Shown here in pieces: positions 24,936 through 36,577 of a stretch of 64,000 bases of DNA. A program made the translations under genes and the position numbers. Each line of letters opens with the position of its first letter. Position 1 is the first letter of the stretch. This DNA is from Atriophallophorus winterbourni (lineage: Eukaryota; Platyhelminthes; Trematoda; Plagiorchiida; Microphallidae). Under the pieces are notes generated by a model. The model saw only the letters and a list, made by a program, of their open reading frames with translations. It was not told the origin of the DNA and searched no databases. The stretch covers positions 124,001 through 188,000 of the forward strand of contig JACCGJ010001899.1 of NCBI GenBank assembly GCA_013407085.1. Direction: 5' to 3'.

Positions 24936-25851
24936 CTAACCAACGATCGATTAACACTGAGAGGCGTGTGCTTCGTTGAATGTGTCATTTGTATTACTTA
25001 CGGCATTAACAAAAATCTCGCGATTGAAATATACATTCATGATCAACATCGACCGAAGGAGGCTAACAACAAAAACCCTATTGTTTATTATAAAACCTAC
25101 TAGGATTTTTTGATTCAAGGCGATTATTTGCCATCACAACGGGAATATGCTATGAATAAATATGTAAAACGAAAAAGGTATATCATATGTATGGCTCACG
25201 AAAATTGTTCGTTTATGAATACTTAATAACACATTCGCTTCTAATATTGTCATGCATGGAGAGTCAATCACATGTCCAGGTTGGCGATTCCACAAATATA
25301 AAACGGACAGTAATACGTGGCGCCGGCTATGGATATTCGAATATGGGATGCTGGATCGAATGTTTACAATATAGTGTTCCGTTTTTGCTACAACCTAGAA
25401 ACTAGTGTCTTCGTATATACAACACCCAGATGTCCTAATCTGTCATCGTAAGTAACATCTCAAAGACATATCAATGACTTAGTCGCTATGTGATAAATTC
25501 ATTTATCTATGAGAAAAACAATTGATGAATGCCACGGACCCAAGCTTGAACGGCATATTACAACGTTGGATGATTGTACACGATCAACTTCCATGAGAAA
25601 GTTGCTAGCAAAGCTTTCAAGTGGCACTGCATCGGAATATTTAGCAAAATCAATATGATGCATATCATGATAGAAAGGAAGTGCTCCCACTTCATTTATG
25701 TTGTTAGCACTAACATATCACTGCATTACACGTACTCAATATCGGACTTTCCAATTTTCCTTTATTTTCTGCAGATCGAGTAAAAATTAATTATTTTAAA
25801 ACGGTATAATAATGTATTCAAATTTCAAAAACAAGTTTGGTAAATTAAAAT

Positions 25852-26022
25852 ATGGCCCGATGTCACCAAGTTATTCAACTTTTAAAACATAATTCTTCGG
25901 ATGAGTTAATGCCTAGAACACATGAAGCTATTATTGCGTTTGAGCGATCTGTAAATGAAGTTCTGAAATTTGACACACAAAAAACATCACTTTACATTTC
26001 GCTGGATGAAATGCTGGGATAA
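25852..26022 (+). CDS. Small plus-strand ORF of 56 codons, unknown
   Basis: ATG at 25,852 to TAA at 26,022, with an in-frame stop just upstream. The peptide has a balanced, protein-like composition (begins MARCHQVIQLLKHNSSDEL). It lies 57 bp upstream of the BEL/Pao 5' LTR and opposite to the minus-strand exons around it. It may be a short gene, a single exon, or chance. No homology can be offered. Confidence 0.2.
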   Translation: MARCHQVIQLLKHNSSDELMPRTHEAIIAFERSVNEVLKFDTQKTSLYISLDEMLG

Positions 26023-26074
26023 TAACGCGACATCCAACTTAGTTTATATTTGAGAAGCATTTTAAAGTGATTTT

Positions 26075-26079
26075 AGCGT
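26075..26079 (+). repeat. Target-site duplication AGCGT, left copy
   Basis: Five bases immediately before the TG of the 5' LTR, repeated exactly after the CA of the 3' LTR at 29,121-29,125. Five bp is the usual size for BEL/Pao integration. Confidence 0.9.
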
Positions 26080-26501
26080 TGTAAAAGGCAGAATTCCAAT
26101 TATTTTTATTGAAAATCAAACGTTCGAATCTCCTGCATTTTGTTCATTTTTATCGTTTTGTTTTACTGAACTATTTGAAGTTATTGGATTTTGGGTCAAC
26201 GTTTTTGTATCTTTATTTGGCCGTTCGCGCGCAGTTGAAATTGTGACATTTAGCTGTATTTGTTGCTATTGAATATTCGTTGTTTTTGGATTCAGTACGA
26301 AGCGGAATAATTGAGGTTTGCTATTTTATTGAATAATTATTTCGTTTCAATAGTACCGTATTGTCCCACGTATTGTCTTGTCAATATTTTGGTGGGCTTG
26401 GACGCGTGACTCAACCGTTCATTAGACACATTGGTGCCTATACCGTGACTGAATACTTCGACGTTGAACTCGAGTTTCCCCGGACCGTATTGGCGGTTAC
26501 A
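26080..26501 (+). repeat. 5' LTR of BEL/Pao element
   Basis: 422 bp, beginning TGTAAAAGGCAG and ending GGCGGTTACA, identical to the 3' LTR except at 26,201. In such elements the LTR holds the promoter and the polyadenylation signal; no TATA box could be assigned with confidence. Confidence 0.95.
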
Positions 26502-26527
26502 GTACTCAATTGGCTTCGTTCGAGCAA
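26502..26527 (+). promoter_or_regulatory. Leader with probable primer-binding site
   Basis: Only 26 bp separate the 5' LTR from the gag ATG, so the tRNA primer-binding site must lie here, perhaps at the TGG starting at 26,511. I could not match it to a particular tRNA. The site may run into the gag start. Confidence 0.4.
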
Positions 26528-27955
26528 ATGAGGAAAACGAAGAAATCGTCGAAGAAAACGACTGAACACGAACAAAAGGATCCTTTGGACGGGCAAGTCG
26601 GTAATCTTCCATTGGTTGATAACATGTCATGCTCTGGTTCGGTAGTCAGTTCTAACTCTGATAATCTTAGGGCGCAGTTTGTGTTAGCACAAATAGAGGA
26701 AGAACAGAAGCGTCAGGAGCTTGAGTTAGGACTGTTGATCGCTGCGAATGCTACTCGACTAGCACGACTTAAATTAGAACTGTCTGAGGATGGAGATTCT
26801 CGCCAGGTTGCTGGAGACGGTAAGGCTGAGAAGACCGTCAAGGAATATCTCAGCTCAGTTAAACCCCAAGAAGCACGCAAAGAGCCAAGTCATTTCCCTG
26901 ACCGTGTAACACCGGTGATGCCACGAGTAGAATTGCAGTATTTTGATGGCAATCCATGTCAGTATTGGAAATTTGTACATCAGTTTGAAAACTATATTGA
27001 AAGTAATGTTTTTGACGACGGACAACGTATGCTGTATTTGCTGCACTATTATGAGGGTCAAGCGCGAGATGCTATCGATGGATGTAGTATGTTGTTGCCC
27101 GAAACTGCCTACAAAAGGGCGCGAGAGATACTAACTGATCTCTACGGACAGACTCACGTTATCGCGCGGTCAATGATTGACCGGTTAATTTCATCCATGG
27201 AAAAAGTAAAGTCAAACGGGGTCTCGCTGACTCAACTTTCGATAGAGATGCAGAACTGCGAGACTGCTCTCTCTCAAATGAATTACGAGGGGGACCTTGA
27301 TTCTTTGACGACACTTGAGTTGATCGTCTATAAATTACCATATGAACTGCAGGATCGTTGGGCCAGATTAGTTGATGTGATCAACCAAGGCAACCGTCAG
27401 CCTAAATTTCATGACCTGCAGCGGTTTATAGCGGACGAGGCACGTATATGTCGTAGTCGCTTCGGTCAAATTGCGACCAAATCGATTGTAAAGACGATGG
27501 AGAAGACAAGTAGAGACTTTTCGCGAGTTCATGCTACAGTTAACCGCACGGGCCAGTTTCAATCAAACATTGACAGTAGTTGTTATGTTTGTGGTGATAA
27601 ACACGCTTTGGATAATTGTGACATGTTCAAATCTTACGATGTGACAAGTCGGTGGAATGTTGTCAAGAAATATCAGGCTTGTTTCTTATGTCTTCTTACC
27701 GGTCATCGAGCTATAGATTGCCGCAAGAATGTGTCCTGCTCTGTCTCTGGTTGTAATGGGAGGCATAATTACTTGTTACATATGCACAAGGAAGGGAGTG
27801 ATCAAAATTTGCTAAGATGTAACAGTATGAGTGCTCGTTTTGAACGTGTCCGTCTGGGCACTTTCATTGTTACCGTTCTGGGACCACGAGGCGCAGTAGA
27901 TACATATGCTATGTTGGATAATGGATCTGTCTCTTGTGTCTCTTGTGAAAAGTAG
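26528..27955 (+). CDS. gag: BEL/Pao gag with start of protease
   Basis: Structural protein that packages element RNA. The first ATG is at 26,528; the open frame extends six codons upstream only as TTG-led sequence. The order fits the Pao gag: a charged N-terminus and a helical segment (QIEEEQKRQELELGLL, residues about 55-70), then a capsid-like DUF1759-type region (ELQYFDGNPCQYWKFVHQF, about 135-153, onward to 290). Zinc knuckles follow: CYVCGDKHALDNC (353-365), canonical CFLCLLTGHRAIDC (385-398) and a third C..C.GRHNYLLH (404-418). The frame then enters the aspartic protease active site AMLDNGS (Asp at about residue 464) and stops at TAG 27,953-27,955 because of a one-base shift. Gag itself is intact (475 codons), so it could still be made. 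Confidence 0.9.
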   Translation: MRKTKKSSKKTTEHEQKDPLDGQVGNLPLVDNMSCSGSVVSSNSDNLRAQFVLAQIEEEQKRQELELGLLIAANATRLARLKLELSEDGDSRQVAGDGKAEKTVKEYLSSVKPQEARKEPSHFPDRVTPVMPRVELQYFDGNPCQYWKFVHQFENYIESNVFDDGQRMLYLLHYYEGQARDAIDGCSMLLPETAYKRAREILTDLYGQTHVIARSMIDRLISSMEKVKSNGVSLTQLSIEMQNCETALSQMNYEGDLDSLTTLELIVYKLPYELQDRWARLVDVINQGNRQPKFHDLQRFIADEARICRSRFGQIATKSIVKTMEKTSRDFSRVHATVNRTGQFQSNIDSSCYVCGDKHALDNCDMFKSYDVTSRWNVVKKYQACFLCLLTGHRAIDCRKNVSCSVSGCNGRHNYLLHMHKEGSDQNLLRCNSMSARFERVRLGTFIVTVLGPRGAVDTYAMLDNGSVSCVSCEK

Positions 27956-28427
27956 CCTTCTTGTTGAATTGGGAATTCAACCCGAAAAAGAAGTCCTACA
28001 TATTCGAACGCTAAATTCGGATTCTCATCTAGAATCTGGGACAACAGAACTCTCGCTAGCACCATTAGGTTGTGATAAACCTACTGTGGTGATACAGCGC
28101 GCATTTTGTGTTTCGAATTTGCCTAGAAACAATTGTTATTCCGCTGCTATTGACGCCAAGCCATGGGAACATTTGAATGATTTAGATTTACCTGACATTC
28201 CTAATCACTCGGTTGGTCTGCTTATTGGAGCGGACGTACCAGAAGCACATGGGGTATTGGAGCAGAGATTTGGTCGCCCCAACGAGCCATTTGCTTACCT
28301 AACCACGCTTGGCTGGGTGGTTCTGGGACCAGTTAATTCCCAGACGACACGTAACAAACTCGTGTTAAGTGTTCAAAGGGAATTCACAGATGTGACCGAG
28401 CAATTGAAAATTGGTTTCGTTACGTAA
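27940..28427 (+). pseudogene. BEL/Pao protease remainder, frameshifted and truncated
   Basis: The frame one base off from gag continues the protease/DUF1758-type region: SLLVELGIQP just after the active-site loop, then GADVPEAHGVLEQRFG and LTTLGWVVLGPV, hallmarks of Pao polyproteins just before the RT. The frameshift lies at about 27,925-27,945, near a short tandem duplication of GTCTCTTGT. Coding stops at TAA 28,425-28,427. The RT, RNase H and integrase that should follow are deleted. Confidence 0.85.
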
Positions 28428-28698
28428 AATGATTGGGCCAACCAGGTTGGTTGAAGTAAGGCATGGAAAACGTCTGGCTTCTGATCAACCTGGCTAAAAC
28501 AGCCGGTGAATTTTGTGACGTGTGTGAGGCATGGAGAACGTCTTGTGCATGATGACATTATCTCACTTTAATTCCGAAAGTAACATCTACGCGTTTGTTC
28601 TAGCATATGAGTTGAAGAATGAATAATGACCTTCTTAGGGAACCAGAGCATGTGCATTGTTAACCTTTGTGAAATCCGGTGCGGATTTCGGGGGGCGA
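28428..28698 (+). promoter_or_regulatory. BEL/Pao 3' internal region with polypurine tract
   Basis: Non-coding sequence between the deletion point and the 3' LTR. It ends in CGGGGGGCGA (28,689-28,698), directly abutting the LTR: the expected place and composition of the polypurine tract that primes plus-strand DNA synthesis. Two similar 16-base blocks (AGGCATGGAAAACGTC and AGGCATGGAGAACGTC) about 67 bp apart flank a short inverted repeat. Their role is unknown. Confidence 0.6.
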
Positions 28699-29120
28699 TG
28701 TAAAAGGCAGAATTCCAATTATTTTTATTGAAAATCAAACGTTCGAATCTCCTGCATTTTGTTCATTTTTATCGTTTTGTTTTACTGAACTATTTGAAGT
28801 TATTGGATTTTGGGTCAACTTTTTTGTATCTTTATTTGGCCGTTCGCGCGCAGTTGAAATTGTGACATTTAGCTGTATTTGTTGCTATTGAATATTCGTT
28901 GTTTTTGGATTCAGTACGAAGCGGAATAATTGAGGTTTGCTATTTTATTGAATAATTATTTCGTTTCAATAGTACCGTATTGTCCCACGTATTGTCTTGT
29001 CAATATTTTGGTGGGCTTGGACGCGTGACTCAACCGTTCATTAGACACATTGGTGCCTATACCGTGACTGAATACTTCGACGTTGAACTCGAGTTTCCCC
29101 GGACCGTATTGGCGGTTACA
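28699..29120 (+). repeat. 3' LTR of BEL/Pao element
   Basis: 422 bp, same ends as the 5' LTR and one visible difference (T at 28,820). Followed at once by the right copy of the target duplication, AGCGT (29,121-29,125). Confidence 0.95.
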
Positions 29121-29125
29121 AGCGT

Positions 29126-29846
29126 TATTATCAAACTATGAAGTGGCGTTAATTCCGAAACACCGTAAAAAATTCAGCATTTAGTGGATTAATTTAATAT
29201 TGATTTTAGTGGTTAATGTAACATGTTTTATGCTCTGCTGCGTTTACAGCGCGTGTAAACTAAATGCCTTACTGTGCGCCAGTCAAACCTGGTGAATACA
29301 AGCAAGACTCGAGTGAACAATAAATGCATTATTCAAACACAAATTTGGTCATAATTCTGGGCCCTACGGAATAACACTTCTAATATTTAGGCAATGTGTC
29401 AATATTTATAACAACCACTCTCACACTTTTATAAGAAAAAACTAGCAAATGGCATTAGTAGTACAGCTTGGAAACATGGAACAATTACTCCGATGTTTCT
29501 AATTAACCACCCGTTACTCTGTAAACAGTGATTTTCAAATTTCTTGGGCGCCTCATTGTTGACGATCTAGGAAGCATCTGCAAAATAATCAATTGATTGC
29601 GAGAAAACTGCATGGATTTAGACGGAATTATTCGTGTTAAAATAATTCGCTGATGATCGAGAATGATTCAAACAATCGGTATATAAATTCAAGCGGTACA
29701 ATTCCACCACCTAGATTACTTCAAATAATTTGATGGTGCCAAACAAATACTAATATTGCAGAAGCTTGTAAAGCTTAATATCGATTAATCTCACGAAAGT
29801 GTAGTATCAACATTAGCAAAAGCTCTTGGTTGGAAATGTAACTCAC
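29126..29846. other. No gene recognised (probable intron)
   Basis: Sequence between the BEL/Pao insertion and the exon at 29,847. No ORF or repeat was recognised. On the minus strand it would be the intron after that exon. Confidence 0.4.
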
Positions 29847-30075
29847 TTTCATTAAATTCCAACGAACTCGGCGTAATTGCGATCACATTAAATCCCTTTC
29901 GACGATACTTTTCCTTCACCAACATTCTCCACTCCATGAGTCTCTTATCCGATGAATCAAATTTAACATGTGCGTGCTCCGGTAATATCATTCGTACCAA
30001 GTATTTGTTATCTTCCAACATATACATGAATCCAATCAGTTGGTAGTGGATTCCGAATTTAGGCGAAGATAATTT
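29847..30075 (-). CDS. Host exon, 229 bp, function unknown
   Basis: The best-supported host exon in the window. On the minus strand it follows ATGTGTGTCTACAG and ends at a perfect GTGAGT donor (complement of 29,841-29,846). It starts in phase 0, exactly as the upstream exon (30,164-30,258) ends, and leaves one base of a codon. It encodes 76 residues, including FGIHYQLIGFMYMLEDNKYL and KEKYRRKGFNVIAITP. The last part faintly recalls the KxRxLxxxGFxVI pattern of RAP domains in mitochondrial FASTK proteins. This is not strong enough for a name. Confidence 0.65.
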
Positions 30076-30089
30076 CTGTAGACACACAT

Positions 30090-30090
30090 G

Positions 30091-30122
<32 letters not shown>

Positions 30123-30152
30123 TATATATATTATAATATATATATATATATT
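30090..30152. repeat. (TA)n microsatellite inside an 88-bp intron
   Basis: About 63 bp of almost pure TA with a few interruptions fills most of the intron (30,076-30,163) between the two best-supported exons. The run can form a hairpin in RNA. Confidence 0.9.
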
Positions 30153-30163
30153 GCTAAACGTAC

Positions 30164-30258
30164 TTTGCATGTTTCTTCAAACAGCACTGATTCCAGTGTA
30201 CCCGAAAGTTGAGCATTTTCGATCCTCTCAGAATTCGCTATTTCCATGAAAATTTCAA
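30164..30258 (-). CDS. Host exon, 95 bp, function unknown
   Basis: The minus-strand segment has a strong acceptor (TTTCTCTTTTTCATGGTATTCACAG) just upstream and a GTACGT donor. Two bases complete a codon, then 31 open codons follow (EIFMEIANSERIENAQLSG at the start) and end in phase 0. It joins cleanly to the exon at 29,847-30,075 across an 88-bp intron. The preceding exon was not found; it must end after one base of a codon. Confidence 0.65.
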
Positions 30259-31224
30259 CTGTGAATACCATGAAAAAGAGAAATGGTTAGATTCAAGACT
30301 CCAAAATGTGTAAATTTGTTTCTCTATATAGAAAAACGAATTGTGCCATTGAACTGATATCTTAATTCACAAGAAAGCGGAATCCACACAATAATTAGTT
30401 GATAAACAAATTTAATTGGAATCTTGAAAAGCTCCTCATTTCCTCGCATGTGCAACACTCAAAAACAATGGCCCTGCTTCGTTTTGTTTGCGTTGATCAG
30501 ATAGGAACAACAGTATCATGATTCGCATTCGCTTGAAAAAGTGCAGGATTTATAAACAAATGGCGCTTGAACGTCACCGCATTATAAGTTTAAAACGACC
30601 AACCTGTTCCATTACATGAGCCGATACATTAGTGCTTTCCAATGACGCACTCATCATCCATCACTTAGAGACAGTACAGATAAAATCTACTTAGTAACAT
30701 TCAATCACAGCAGTACGTTTCACTCATCACGATGCAGTGTGGGAACTCACACAAATGTTAATCTTTGCATGCGCCGACTGATTTGTCCAAAACATTTGAA
30801 AATTTTTCGTTGGGGCTTAGTACCTTGTCCCTCAAAGTTCTATAAAGCCTAATTAAATTTCCCATACATCAATTACGAATAGCAATTTCAAGTGTTTCAG
30901 AAATAGCAATGATGTATACTACTATGATTAATGGAAGTTAGGTCAATATTTCCAACTGCTGCAGGCTATCGTGCCGCAGAAAAGCCAACCGTTAAACAAA
31001 CGTGTGAATAATCAAATCAGTGCACTTCATTTCATTTCAGCATGTAGATGATGTCATCATATGCTGAAAAATCCCTCTGTAGTTCCTCTTTATTACCACC
31101 ATGTTTGGTTGCGAGAAACTAAGCACTCATTTTTCAAAAATAATTTTAATATATAAAGTTTCAGACAAACAAATGTTCATTCTCAGAGCAATCATCCTGA
31201 CACCAGTAATGTGTTTTTCATAGC

Positions 31225-31459
31225 TACCAGAAAAAAAATATCATTGGAAATTTTTGAAGGATTCATGCAATACCTCTGTGTTTTTACAAAAAGCCGTAGT
31301 TTGTTTTCCGAATCGTTTTACGAATCAGCCTTGACTTCCAAGTCACACTTTTTACGGCTGATTCATTGTTTCAAAGATAACGAAATATTACTGTGTTTTC
31401 TACAATTGTTGAAGATAAGATGGTCGAAAATAATGACGGATTTCTATTTACGGAAATGA
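31225..31459 (+). CDS. Possible terminal exon, unknown
   Basis: A plus-strand open segment directly after the acceptor TGTGTTTTTCATAG, running 78 codons to TGA. The composition is protein-like and helical (SLEIFEGFMQYLCVFTKSRS). The opposite strand is not open. It would lie on the strand opposite to the exons at 29.8-30.3 kb. No homology is offered. Confidence 0.25.
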
Positions 31460-34400
31460 AAAATAATTATATATGATAAGAAAATCCATTTAAGACTTGA
31501 TTCTAATCACACACTAATAACAGGTTTGTTTTCGGTCTGTATTCGGTCTGAGCAGTGTAACCATAATTCACAGACATGCAAAAATTTGAAGAATGATGAA
31601 CTCGCTTCGCGTTTTAGTCTATGTTATATAAGTTTTTGTAACCAGAATGTTTTATCAAATATGCCCCTCCACACTTAGATAATATATTATTTATATTAAC
31701 ATTGATTTGAGAACGTCGAGCCTTGAATTGTTGCATAGATTCCCAACATGACATAAAATATTCGTTCTACATAAAATTGTTGATTGCCGTGGACCATTAT
31801 AAATAGGATTCAACGCACTAACTAAAATGTTCCATTTTTCCACCCTCAATGTATTTTCAAATCGACTCAACATATAATTTTTGATACACTATTTAATTCT
31901 GTAATGTATATCGAGCAGCAAGTCAATCTTTCAGAGATATATTTGCTGTGATTGGGGTAGGCGCTTCAGAAGTGGGAACGACTCCAGTTTTTTCTGTTAG
32001 GATTCGACACGATAATTTCTACCTGAAAAATGCTCCTCGATTCAGAAGACTGAACGTGATAGACGTTCGAAAGAACATTACCGAAAGAAATGCAGATAAT
32101 TTAGTCGAAAATTAAATTACGTTTTGGCGATAATTTCAAGCCACCTTAAATTCATGACTTTCTCTGGAAATCCAGGAGCGAGCATTCCGCAAAAACGAGC
32201 CAAAATTAGATTGGTTTGCGGGATTAAAAGGACGACATACATTTTGATTGAGTGCTTACAACATGCACGCTACGTCTTTAATACAAAATCTTTACTTGAT
32301 ACGAGAAAATGTGTCTGTATGTGAATATGATGCAAAATAGTGTTTGAATCAAGGAGAGAAACCTTAATCATAGGAACTGTAATATATGAAGATAATTAAT
32401 TTTAAATATTGTGATTAAGAGGGTTTATTTCACCAGGAAATGCTTGAAAAATTAGGAGTTGAAAACTATGTCAGAAAAGCCACAATGCCTGGTTTCATCG
32501 AGATAAATTCACCAAAAAGGCCTGATTGACACGGCCACCTGATCCTCCATAGGCCGCAAAATTTCTGAAGATGGAACGCGAAGCCCTCTGGTTGGAGGAT
32601 GTTCAACATTGTCGGTATTCCTCAGACCTCTCCCGTACAAAAAATAAAATCTATTCCGCTGCTTTATTTAAGCAATGAAACTTTAGCTTCGACGAACATG
32701 GTAATCATGAGAATTGAGGTCACACAAAAACACATGTCGCGAAATAGTGTCGACTATGCGGTAGAAAACAATTGGAAGAATTGTTAGGCAATGATGAAGA
32801 TAACATAATTAATTATATTTATATTGTTTTGCTTCTTGAATTGATAGATTTCATTCAATATGAAATACAATCGATCATTATTTTGGTTGTTGAGCAACAA
32901 AGGCAGCGAACTAATATAAATGAGTTGCAACAAAACACAGACTTGTACAATTCTTGTGTTGTGCATTTATGGACGACATCTTTCAGGGAGCACAACAACA
33001 TATCAATAAAATTACTTCTTAAAAAGCGCCTTTGTCAATTTATTTATTGCAATGAATGATTTCGTGATATATATTGAAATAATTTGCTGCTAATTCATAA
33101 TGTCACAGCATTTTCACCACAAAAAATTGACCTATGCTTGCGCGTTGTATTCACTTGTCAACTGGAGGCAGTAAGATTACGATCTGCAAGTCTTAAAAAT
33201 GGATACATGATAATTCGTGTACTCGAGTAAAGCCATTTTTTCTTCTGCTAATTCTCTAATGTGATCTTCAAATCCACCCTCTACAATGAGTGATCGACCA
33301 CAATTTTCAATCAGGTGATACTTTCAAGTTGTGTTTAATGTATCTATCTGATGGGCGCAAACAAAAGGAAACTGGTCGTGTTGTGTGTGACTGTGCGATA
33401 TAAATGCATACATATGTGGATGCTTTCCTCCGAATTAATTTGGTCACCCTAATGCATGTGTAATTGATCAGGTTTGTACGTGCCGTGCAACAATGTCATA
33501 GAAAATGAAAAATAAGTACATTTGTATAATCCCTTGTTCAGTTAAAATTCAGCTTATTTGAGAAGTTTTTTTTGTCGCTCAACATTTGAATATTCTTGAT
33601 TAATTCGACTATTCAATTAAACCAATCTGGTATTCAATGCCAAATGCTATTGCGTATCATTTTATTAATTACGAAAGGTGTCCATTTCATTAACCTTAAA
33701 CGAAAACGAATGGTGTGGACTCATTTTGGGCATTTCACTATGAAGCAAAATATGTTTTTACTAAATGTATTATATCAGACTCGTTAATTCGTCAAACATC
33801 TCGCAACATTTGTATATTTTTAAATGATTTTCCAGATTTGGTACCACAAAATCTCTACCGAAGTATAGTAATTTAGATGCATGAATACGATGGCCATATG
33901 GTGCTAATGCTGTGCTAGCATGAATTTTTCTGGCAAATATTTGCGAGGTTGGTTGTGGGAATAATTTGCAGTAGCTTATTTTGTGAGCTGCATTGTGACA
34001 CTATGAAAACGTTTATTTGGATTTGAATGAGTTGTAAATTTTGGCAACTATATACCACAATCGATGCCTCTGTGTGAAGAATAATTTGTTCATATAATTA
34101 GTGGTTGATTAATACGGCACATTCCGTATCTACATTCAAACTAAGGAAATCTGTAACACGTTTCCACAGGTGTTATCATTAGTGACATCGTTCTTTATGA
34201 TAGACGCCATTTTAAATGTAAATACATGTAAATGTGATATAGAATGCAGCATTTCGAGTTCAAAATACCTAACATCTAAGCGATAAATATATTTGATGAA
34301 ATAAATTGAACTTACTTGAGGCACCTGAATTTTGTAACATCATGCTATCAGTATTAGTTAATACACTCTGAAGCAGAATGTGTGTGAAACAATAATGCGG

Positions 34401-35230
34401 TATTCAAACTTGTGATCAAAAATGGACGCTTCACAGTGTGTCAAGTCAAGAGATCAAAAAATGACAGCTCCCTCGTATTCTTTAAAGGAGAGATTTGTGT
34501 ATATGGGAAATTATTGTATCTAGTCATTCAAAGTCAAATCATGTCACACATCTAAATATACAAACTTCGTGTATGCTCAATGCAAAATTAACCACGACAT
34601 CCCAGAAGTTCGCATCCCCAATTGTCTCCTGAGGCCGAGTGAACTTTCAATCTTTAATCACGATCACTACGAAGACGAAACTGCGAGATAACCTAAATCG
34701 CTCAAATGGTTCATTACACTGTTTCAACCTGTATGTGACGGTCGTCAAAATAATATGATATTTCAATAGATTCAGTGGCCATTGTTACATTTTGAATTCC
34801 TGAAATGGAAGAAGCGGAATTGCTCCGCTCTCTATAAATGCATCTGAAAGTTTAGAATACTGTGGGTTTTGTCACCAAATGTAATTATAATATCAAGTGC
34901 AATAGGTGCCTAGTAAACAAGTTGGATGCTGCATATATATCGCCATCTATTTTTCTGTTTTGCAGATGATTAGGATTAACATGTATTACACCGAATGTGC
35001 TTCAAAGTTTAGTCAAGCAGATATTGTTAGCTCCTTCACACAAAATAACTGATTACCAGTGTAACGAAGCATGAGGCAATGAGTCGTTCCGCATTGATCG
35101 TGCTATTCTGTCTTAAGAGGTTTAGGATTAGGGAGATACATTTGTTTTGAAACAAACCCATGTTAGTTTGAACACGAAGCTTTTGACGAAGAAACTGACG
35201 AAGCTTCTGTACTGCAAGATTTCCTTTCTT

Positions 35231-35234
<4 letters not shown>

Positions 35235-35265
<31 letters not shown>

Positions 35266-35271
35266 AATAAA
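35235..35271. repeat. (AT)n microsatellite
   Basis: About 37 bp of pure AT alternation with no associated gene. Confidence 0.9.
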
Positions 35272-36577
35272 TGGATAAATATATGTTTAAAAACCTTCAT
35301 CATTCATATCAGGCAATCAACACATTGTGCACCTCTGTCTGACGTTAACGAATCGTGTGTCATTTATTACACTCAACCTGATCTGTTCTGTTGGGCGAGC
35401 AAATGTAGGTCTCGTCGGGCAAAAAAGCTAATAAAATATGCCAGTCTGGAAGCATATTAATAAACGCCTATTAGCGATTGGTTGAACGATGGAGTGTAGC
35501 CAATGTCGTAAGCCGTAGGACAATAATGACGGAGTTCGGGTTTCGAGTCACACCTTATCGTAGGAGTTGCATTGGGAATTAGCCCAAATATCTAGAAAAG
35601 TCGAGCCTAGTGATTTTATTATGGACAGTCGTGATAAAATTTGTGAATATTGTAATAGTTAAGACACGAATGGGTTAACATTTTCATATAGGTAATATAA
35701 TATATATAATAATAATAATATAATATAATATATATAATACTAAGGCAGTCTCCGCAAAACCTGAATTTTTGCGGGTGTGGTGTTTAGCATATCAACCTGA
35801 ATCTCCTTACTGACACTCCTCCTTGGTTTTAAGCTCAATTTACAAGAGTGCAGGCTCATGTTTCTAAACAGGTTGGTTGCATGAAGCCTACCAAATAGTG
35901 GCTTGCAAGCTCAACTAGTATACAATTCTCCCGCTGTTTCAAGCACATCCGGCTTCTGGTAATACTGTCCCTACCGTATGAGTGCATACAGCGCGGAACC
36001 TGTCGTGATGTGTGCGCGATGGAGATGCGTGCAAATATTCTGTTATTTGAGAGAGCACACACCTCATTTAGGTCCGAGTGTCACTTGCTCAATCACTCTT
36101 CAAACAAGGGTATTAGAGGGAGTCATTGGAGTTAACATAATGTTGTGTTTGACCAAAATACTAAATCTAATTCGATTTAAAAACATTCAATTTTTCATCT
36201 TCGTGGCGTGGTTGAGTCATAACCCGAAGCAACTTAATCGTGCTCAACTTTACTGTGAAACTTTTCATTCGGAGTTGAACACCAATTTACGTGAGAGATG
36301 AAAATTTGGATGAAAATTAATTGTCGACCCTTCAAATATTTGTGCTACGGATTTCATTTGTAGAAACCTATGAATGTTTGTAAGAAGATTATATAAAATA
36401 AAGTTAGATAATTTATCGAGCATTTCTCTGTAAGAATGCTTGCGAGGTTTCCGGGATTGTGAATTGAATTTGCTTCAAATTTTCGCTTCTTTGATCATAA
36501 ACTAGACAAGATTACTTTGGTTTTTGCACTATATATAACGTATGCCAAAAAGTTCCAATTAGTTTTTGTGGCTTTGT

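Larger units (their letters stand above)
26080..29120 (+). mobile_element. BEL/Pao LTR retrotransposon, internally deleted, complete ends
   Basis: A 3041-bp LTR element on the plus strand with two 422-bp LTRs (TG...CA), a 5-bp target duplication, a Pao-type gag, part of the aspartic protease region and a G-rich polypurine tract. Autonomous BEL/Pao elements are usually 6-8 kb; here everything from reverse transcriptase to integrase is absent. The LTRs differ at one visible base (26,201 G versus 28,820 T), so insertion was recent. It sits between minus-strand exon candidates (24.3-24.9 and 29.8-30.3 kb) in antisense orientation. It would depend on enzymes from a full-length relative. Confidence 0.95.

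Noticed and set aside
29640..29680. CTGATGA on the plus strand as a further hammerhead
   Set aside because: No stem II, and no GAAA at the right distance. CTGATGA strings at 24,480 and 48,575 fail for the same reasons.
29847..30258. FASTK/RAP-domain protein as identity of the exons
   Set aside because: Only KEKYRRKGFNVIAI resembles the RAP end; the rest does not follow the family by eye.
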